Positions 8,083-11,926 of a DNA stretch of 11,926 nucleotides are shown piece after piece; position 1 is the first letter of the stretch; each line of letters opens with the position of its first letter. The notes below the pieces were generated by a model, which did not search any database, was not told the origin of the DNA, and saw nothing but the letters and a program-made list of their open reading frames with translations. The stretch is from Podila epigama (Eukaryota; Mortierellomycota; Mortierellomycetes; Mortierellales; Mortierellaceae), in the NCBI GenBank assembly GCA_015679605.1, contig JAAAVE010000219.1, positions 1-11,926 on the forward strand. Direction: 5' to 3'. Made by a program: the position numbers and the translations under genes.

Positions 8083-10318
8083 TTACCAGCCTGTCCGCGG
8101 GCGCTTAAGGGGGCTACGAAGGGTTTTGGTAGTGCCACCATACTCTTCTTTGAGTAATGGTCTGCCGCAAAGTACGGCTGACTCGTTGAGGTACTTGGCC
8201 AAGTTGGCAAACAAGTTAATCGTCGTGGGCAAAACACCCATATCTGCATGATGGCGCGGGAGGTATGCCTTTGAGATTTCTCGCATGACATACACTCCAG
8301 GCGATTCAATGGCCATGGAATAGAGTGAAAGCTCATTTTCTATTTGATGCAATATCACTTCAACAGTGAGTATGCGGATTTGTCTTAGACATATTATCGC
8401 GTCTTACAGTTCAACCTCTTTTTGTAACTTACCGACAATGGTGTAGCCGTACACCTTTACCCCCTGCAAGTCGGTTCGGGCTTTCGCCATTGCGTCCAGG
8501 GAATCCTTCATCTGAAGGCCCATTTTTTCCAGGTCGGTGAGGAGGGTTGCCTCGCCCTGCTTGGCCTTTTTTATCTCCACCACGAGCGGGTAATATATAC
8601 GCCCGCGGTCCACCACTTTGCTAAAGTAATCGGGACGGGTCCCGCGCTTGTTGCTCGAATCCATTCTTCGTGCCTCAGATGGCGGAAAGACGGTGTCCCT
8701 AGACACACACGGCATAGCAAATAAGAGCGTACAGGCGTTAACATACAATGAATGATGGTACCATGCATCTCATATTCAAAGTGAGTGCCTTACCATTGAG
8801 CATATGTGTTGGGCAAATGTGTGCAGTAGGCCTCAAGAAAAGGGTCATTCCTTTTCTTGGTATCTGTTGCCTCGTTATCTTTTGCACGATTGGTGTCCCA
8901 AAGTGCACTAGATTTGGTCAACGCAGACAATACCTCACCGACAGCATCATCACCATCCCAATTGCGCGCCAGCTTCCGGCCATCTTCCGGCCATCTTGAT
9001 ATCCAAGAGTTGCTAGTCGGACTGCAATATCAAACAAACCCATGACAGTTTTGGGATCAAGAAGGTGCTCAAGTGGCGGACTTTGCAGATCTTGCCATAG
9101 AGTATCTCCCAACGCTGCAAAGATCGAGCTCGAGACATCATCCTTTTGAATCAAGTAGATATGGTTCAGCGTACTATGTCAATTATTAAAAAGTAGATAA
9201 GCAGGGTTATAAAGAGTATCCTTGAACTGCTAACTAAATGATATTCAGTCACCACCTTTGAATAATGACATACAGAAATTCGTGAGGGTGATCTAGTTCA
9301 TCCACAGAGAGCTCGTCTTCGAAATCAGTCGCATTTGGAAGCTTGCTCACAATCGTGTCGCGCAAGGACCATAGAATGCTAGCAACATCGTGTCCTCCAA
9401 TAATCCGCGGGCGCTGAAAATTCGATGGGTAGCGCAGCTGTCCTTGGCCTTGAGGGTAAATATAGATCCATCGGCGCATGGGTCGTTGTGGCGAGATGTC
9501 TTGACTGCTTGGCTCTGATGGAGGTCGGCAAGAATCATCCGAATCTTCTGCGTCTTGGGAAAACCAATTATCAAATGTGGGATTAAGTGGAGCACAGTAC
9601 AAGGGTCCTCGAATCTCTATTTGATTTCGTTTATTGCCCTGAAGGTGAGTTTCGTGGCAGCTTTGAAGACACAAATACTTATGATACTTTTACGCTGTAC
9701 AAACCTGTAGGAGATGGTTGCGTTGTTAACCCTTCTGTCATTCCGGCTTTGTGCCGCTTTCTCTTCTCGGCTTCTTCCATTGGCGAACGTGCACCTATTC
9801 AAGTTACAGTGCGTGAGCGGCTATAGCTCTGGGCAAAACGTACTCATTATGGGACATGCAAGAGAAAACTTACGCGGTAAAGGCTCAAAGTCCTGCAGCT
9901 CCGTTGTCATAAGACGTGAGAAGTAATCATGTTGTTTCAAATTCTCCTTCCGTATGGTCAATCTACGCTTCATGTTGATTCTGTCGATCTCTCGACGCTC
10001 CTCATCCATTTCCAGCTCACGCCAATATGGACCAGTGTCCTCATTTTTAAGCTGTTGACCCTTACTGACAAGGAGCTTAGAACCAGAGTTCTTGAAATCT
10101 CTTATCCAGTTTGCCAACTCGGCAACCAACCGATCTCTAATTTGGTATGTTGCCCCCCGAAACGTGAAGTATCCACTTGAAGACCATGTCTGAGGCTGAG
10201 AATCCAAAAAGTAGTAGGCTCCTGAGCGTTTGCTGGGAATATGCTTGCGCCAGTCATTCTCCTTTATAGAAGGAATTGTCGGTTTTGGCAAAGTCGATTG
10301 AGTATGGTTTGAAGTCAT
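8083..10318 (-). pseudogene. PD-(D/E)XK nuclease-like protein gene, six exons, frame broken by an 11-bp duplication
   Basis: Exons 10318-9874, 9794-9705, 9616-9256, 9173-8794, 8698-8433 and 8357-8083 are separated by five introns of 79, 88, 82, 95 and 75 nt. Donors are GTAAGT, GTTTGT, GTGGTG, GTAAGG and GTAAGT; acceptors end AATAG, AATAG, CATAG, TCTAG and GAAG. Phases match at all five joins. Exon 4 changes frame at an 11-bp tandem duplication (8973-8997); with one unit discounted the exons total exactly 1806 nt (602 codons). As it stands, translation stops at 8918 after about 383 residues. Seen: the first 380 residues match nothing I know; a basic stretch (EEAEKRKRHK) and an acidic Ser-rich stretch follow each other at about 150-210. 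Around 440-470 is GTRPDY...PLVVEIKK, the D...ExK arrangement of the restriction-endonuclease fold (Asp codon 8631-8629, Glu 8577-8575, Lys 8571-8569), then helix LGLQ-like KMGLQMKDSLDAM and strand VKVYGYTIV. Known: such domains are multi-copy in Mucoromycota and occur in Crinkler-type proteins; no Crinkler N-terminal header is visible here. DNA cleavage is inferred, not shown. Confidence 0.75.
8973..8997. repeat. 11-bp perfect tandem duplication causing a frameshift
   Basis: The unit CTTCCGGCCAT occurs twice in a row, followed by the first three bases of a third. On the minus strand it lies in exon 4 of the nuclease-like gene. Upstream of it the frame reads ATLGYQDGRK; downstream the open frame is shifted and continues (NWDGDDAVGEVLSAL) to the next donor. 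An 11-nt excess explains the shift exactly. Confidence 0.9.
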
Positions 10319-10411
10319 TGTAAATGGGGGTTGAGTGGATTGTGCTTGTTTCGAGAATTAATTAGCATTCTAAAAGAAAAAAATAAAATAAAATAAAAAT
10401 TCAGGGACCAA

Positions 10412-10419
10412 TATATATA
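10412..10419 (-). promoter_or_regulatory. TATA-like element of the nuclease-like gene
   Basis: TATATATA lies 94 nt upstream of the ATG at 10318, followed downstream on the minus strand by a T-rich leader (TTTTATTTTATTTTATTTTTTTC). A CTTTTAG in the leader could be a 5' UTR acceptor. No other promoter-like motif stands out. Confidence 0.35.
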
Positions 10420-10600
10420 GAGGGAATTAAAGTGAAACTTCATGTGTGGGGCATGGACTGATTGACGCGTATCTCATGAAAACAGGAGTGCAAATCATAT
10501 CAAAGTAAGTATCTCTTTATTTTTGCAGGTCGAACCTATTCAAAAGTTGATAGAGTGCAGGCGTCAGGAATGACGCTCAAGACAAAGTTCTACCCTGAAG

Positions 10601-11014
10601 ATGCTGCACTTTCACACCAGTTCCATCAAAGATGAAGGAGCAAAGGCCTTGGCGGAGACCCTTCAGACCAACTCTGACATCATTGAATTGTGGGGCAATG
10701 CAATTGGTGACAGTGGCACTAGAGCCATGGCTGGTGCGCTGACAAGGAACACCGCTCTGATATATTTGGGTCTCCAGCGCAACTGTATCCAAGACGCAGG
10801 ATCTCGTGCTCTGTTCCTTGGGCTTCAAGCAAACTCGATTCTTATTACGGTGAATCTATGGCAGAACTGGATCGCAGACATTAGAGCATTGACAGTGGAA
10901 GAAATGTGGCATGTGTGCTACATAGGGTGGCAGTTTGCCAACGAGTGCAAAAAAACTGCAGGACTATTGTGGTTTATCAGTCTTGCTGATAATTATTGCC
11001 TCATTGCCAAATGA
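10601..11014 (+). pseudogene. LRR (ribonuclease-inhibitor type) fragment, three repeats
   Basis: The frame encodes 137 codons. Three repeats of 27-28 residues follow each other: SIKDEGAKALAETLQTN..., AIGDSGTRAMAGALTRN... and CIQDAGSRALFLGLQAN..., each with the RI-type helix (GA.ALA..L..N) and strand (L..L.L..N). The third passes into WIADIRALTVEE, after which similarity is lost. The frame starts after a TGA at 10571; an upstream stretch in other frames (VEPIQKLIECRRQE at about 10529-10570) looks like part of the same gene but is out of frame. Real relatives carry many more repeats, so this is a truncated or decayed copy. RI-type LRRs bind other proteins; no partner can be inferred. Its start lies about 280 nt from that of the nuclease-like gene, divergently oriented. 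Confidence 0.6.
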
Positions 11015-11057
11015 GTGTCTGTGAATCACAACTCTTGTCACCCCTGTCTCGTCGTGA

Positions 11058-11243
11058 CAGCCATGTCAACAAGAAAATGTTAAGACTGAGGAATTGTTTA
11101 AACTGGACTTTGAATGTCTCCCATATGCCACAATATATCCTGCGCTTACTCCACTGGTACGTAGGCGCAACCGTGTCTCAACAGATGAGTACCCAAATGA
11201 CCCTTTCGTTCTTCCTCCAAATGATCTTGCTGATAAAAGTTAA
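11058..11243 (+). other. Open + strand frame of 61 codons, unrecognised
   Basis: Between TGA at 11055 and TAA at 11241 one frame reads sensibly (PYATIYPALTPLVRRRNRVS, then DEYPNDPFVLPPNDLADKS), and it stays open after the TAA to a TAG near 11368. No family is recognised. Its distal part overlaps the minus-strand BTB-like relic, and both cannot be equally right. Confidence 0.2.
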
Positions 11244-11730
11244 AATGAGTTGAGCCATGTAATATTGACAATGAACATTAACAACAGCATCCAAATCCTG
11301 CAGAGTAGTAAATATGGTGCACTGTTTGAATCCATGTCTCGTCAAAAGACAAGAACTTTGACATATGATACGCGATTGTAGTATCGTCATCACCGTCACC
11401 TTCGCTAACAAAGAGTCACGCCCGAACATTAAAGCTTGACAGAGTCTTCGACTGCGGCAGTGATCATGTCATCCGCAAACACATGTAGGCGACTGATCAC
11501 TACTATCTGCTCGTAGCCAGGGCTTGAAAAAATAGAATACAATAAAATATTCAATACTTTCTTCTCTGGCTAGTGTTGACAATCTGTTCATCAATGAGAG
11601 TAAAGGTTATGTTTATTCAAGAAAACATGGGCGGTATGTCGAGATACACATGTCGTCGACCCTCAGCCGGAAGTATCCTTGACTTTCGAATGTGCAGCTC
11701 GACATTTGCTGAACAAGAGTCGGCAGTCAT
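11190..11730 (-). pseudogene. Possible decayed BTB/POZ-type gene
   Basis: Read on the minus strand from an ATG at 11730, pieces in shifting frames recall the BTB proteins abundant in Mortierella-type fungi. They are RRHVYLDIPPMF, then INITFTLIDEQIVNT after an in-frame TGA, then FADDMITAAVEDSVKL, then FGRDSLLAKVTV...ILQSRI, in the place where BTB proteins have a strand followed by the H-K-x-x-L-x-x-R helix. The distal part (SKFLSFDETW) is in yet another frame. At least one internal stop and two frameshifts are needed, so no product is expected. The assignment rests on memory of family patterns and is tentative. Confidence 0.3.
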
Positions 11731-11869
11731 GTTTGACGTGCCCGTATCCAAATGTCAACGTTGTCTCGCGTCCTACCTATCCATAATAGTTTGGCTCGTG
11801 GAAGAAACAAAGGTGTGAGTGTGAGTACGGGTACGATAATGCACATTCCGCCATGATCGTATACTACCA

Positions 11870-11891
11870 AACAACAACTACAACAACAACA

Positions 11892-11926
<35 letters not shown>
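11870..11926. repeat. CAA then CTA trinucleotide microsatellite at the right edge
   Basis: CAA units pass into at least eleven perfect ACT/CTA units from about 11892 to the last base. The repeat runs off the window. Between 11731 and 11870 only an 81-codon + frame with no recognisable content is present. Confidence 0.9.

Noticed and set aside
9587-10180. Several + strand ORFs of 70-83 codons
   Set aside because: They lie antisense to the supported exons of the nuclease-like gene and are shadow frames.
10505-10528. GTAAGT...TTTTTGCAG, a 24-nt intron-like unit before the LRR fragment
   Set aside because: It is far shorter than the other introns here (75-241 nt), and removing it leads to an in-frame stop within a few codons.
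5770-11926. Search for terminal inverted repeats, target-site duplications, transposase or reverse transcriptase motifs
   Set aside because: None was found by eye. The nuclease-like domain alone is not enough to call a mobile element.
1-11926. CRISPR array, bacterial operons, ribosome binding sites
   Set aside because: Introns and eukaryotic poly(A) signals show a eukaryotic nuclear sequence, and no regularly spaced repeats are present.

Overview
The window looks like nuclear DNA of an early-diverging fungus, most likely Mortierellomycota or another Mucoromycota lineage. The reasons are GT-AG introns of roughly 75-240 nt with CTAAC-like branch points, long T and A homopolymers outside exons, a Rasgef gene and an RXT2-type gene, and the kinds of expanded families (ribonuclease-inhibitor-type LRRs, BTB-like proteins, PD-(D/E)XK nuclease-like proteins) common in those genomes. 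The lineage call is inference; no rRNA or other marker is present.

Positions 1-5770 hold ordinary housekeeping genes on the + strand. A RasGEF gene enters from the left edge (exons 90-2528, 2682-3145, 3378-3432). After a 487-nt intergenic stretch comes a complete RXT2-like gene (exons 3920-3981, 4223-4266, 4498-5324, 5468-5728), a predicted subunit of the Rpd3L/Sin3 histone deacetylase complex.

Positions 5770-11926 have a different character: few intact genes, many relics. In order they hold an open but interrupted frame just after RXT2, a decayed LRR fragment (6380-6750), a very short minus-strand frame with a poly(A) signal (6881-6992), an unrecognised 147-codon minus-strand ORF (7417-7860), a six-exon minus-strand gene with a PD-(D/E)XK nuclease-like C-terminal part (10318-8083), a second, better preserved LRR fragment (10601-11014), a probable BTB/POZ-type relic on the minus strand (11730-11190), and a CAA/CTA microsatellite at the right edge.

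The most striking point is in the nuclease-like gene. All six exons join in frame at good splice sites, except that exon 4 contains a perfect 11-bp tandem duplication (8973-8997) that breaks the frame. Discounting one unit makes the total exon length exactly 602 codons. The gene therefore looks freshly inactivated, or polymorphic, or mis-sequenced, while its LRR and BTB-like neighbours are much older wrecks. There is no sign of an operon-like working system; the right half is best read as a fast-turnover accessory region next to conserved genes.
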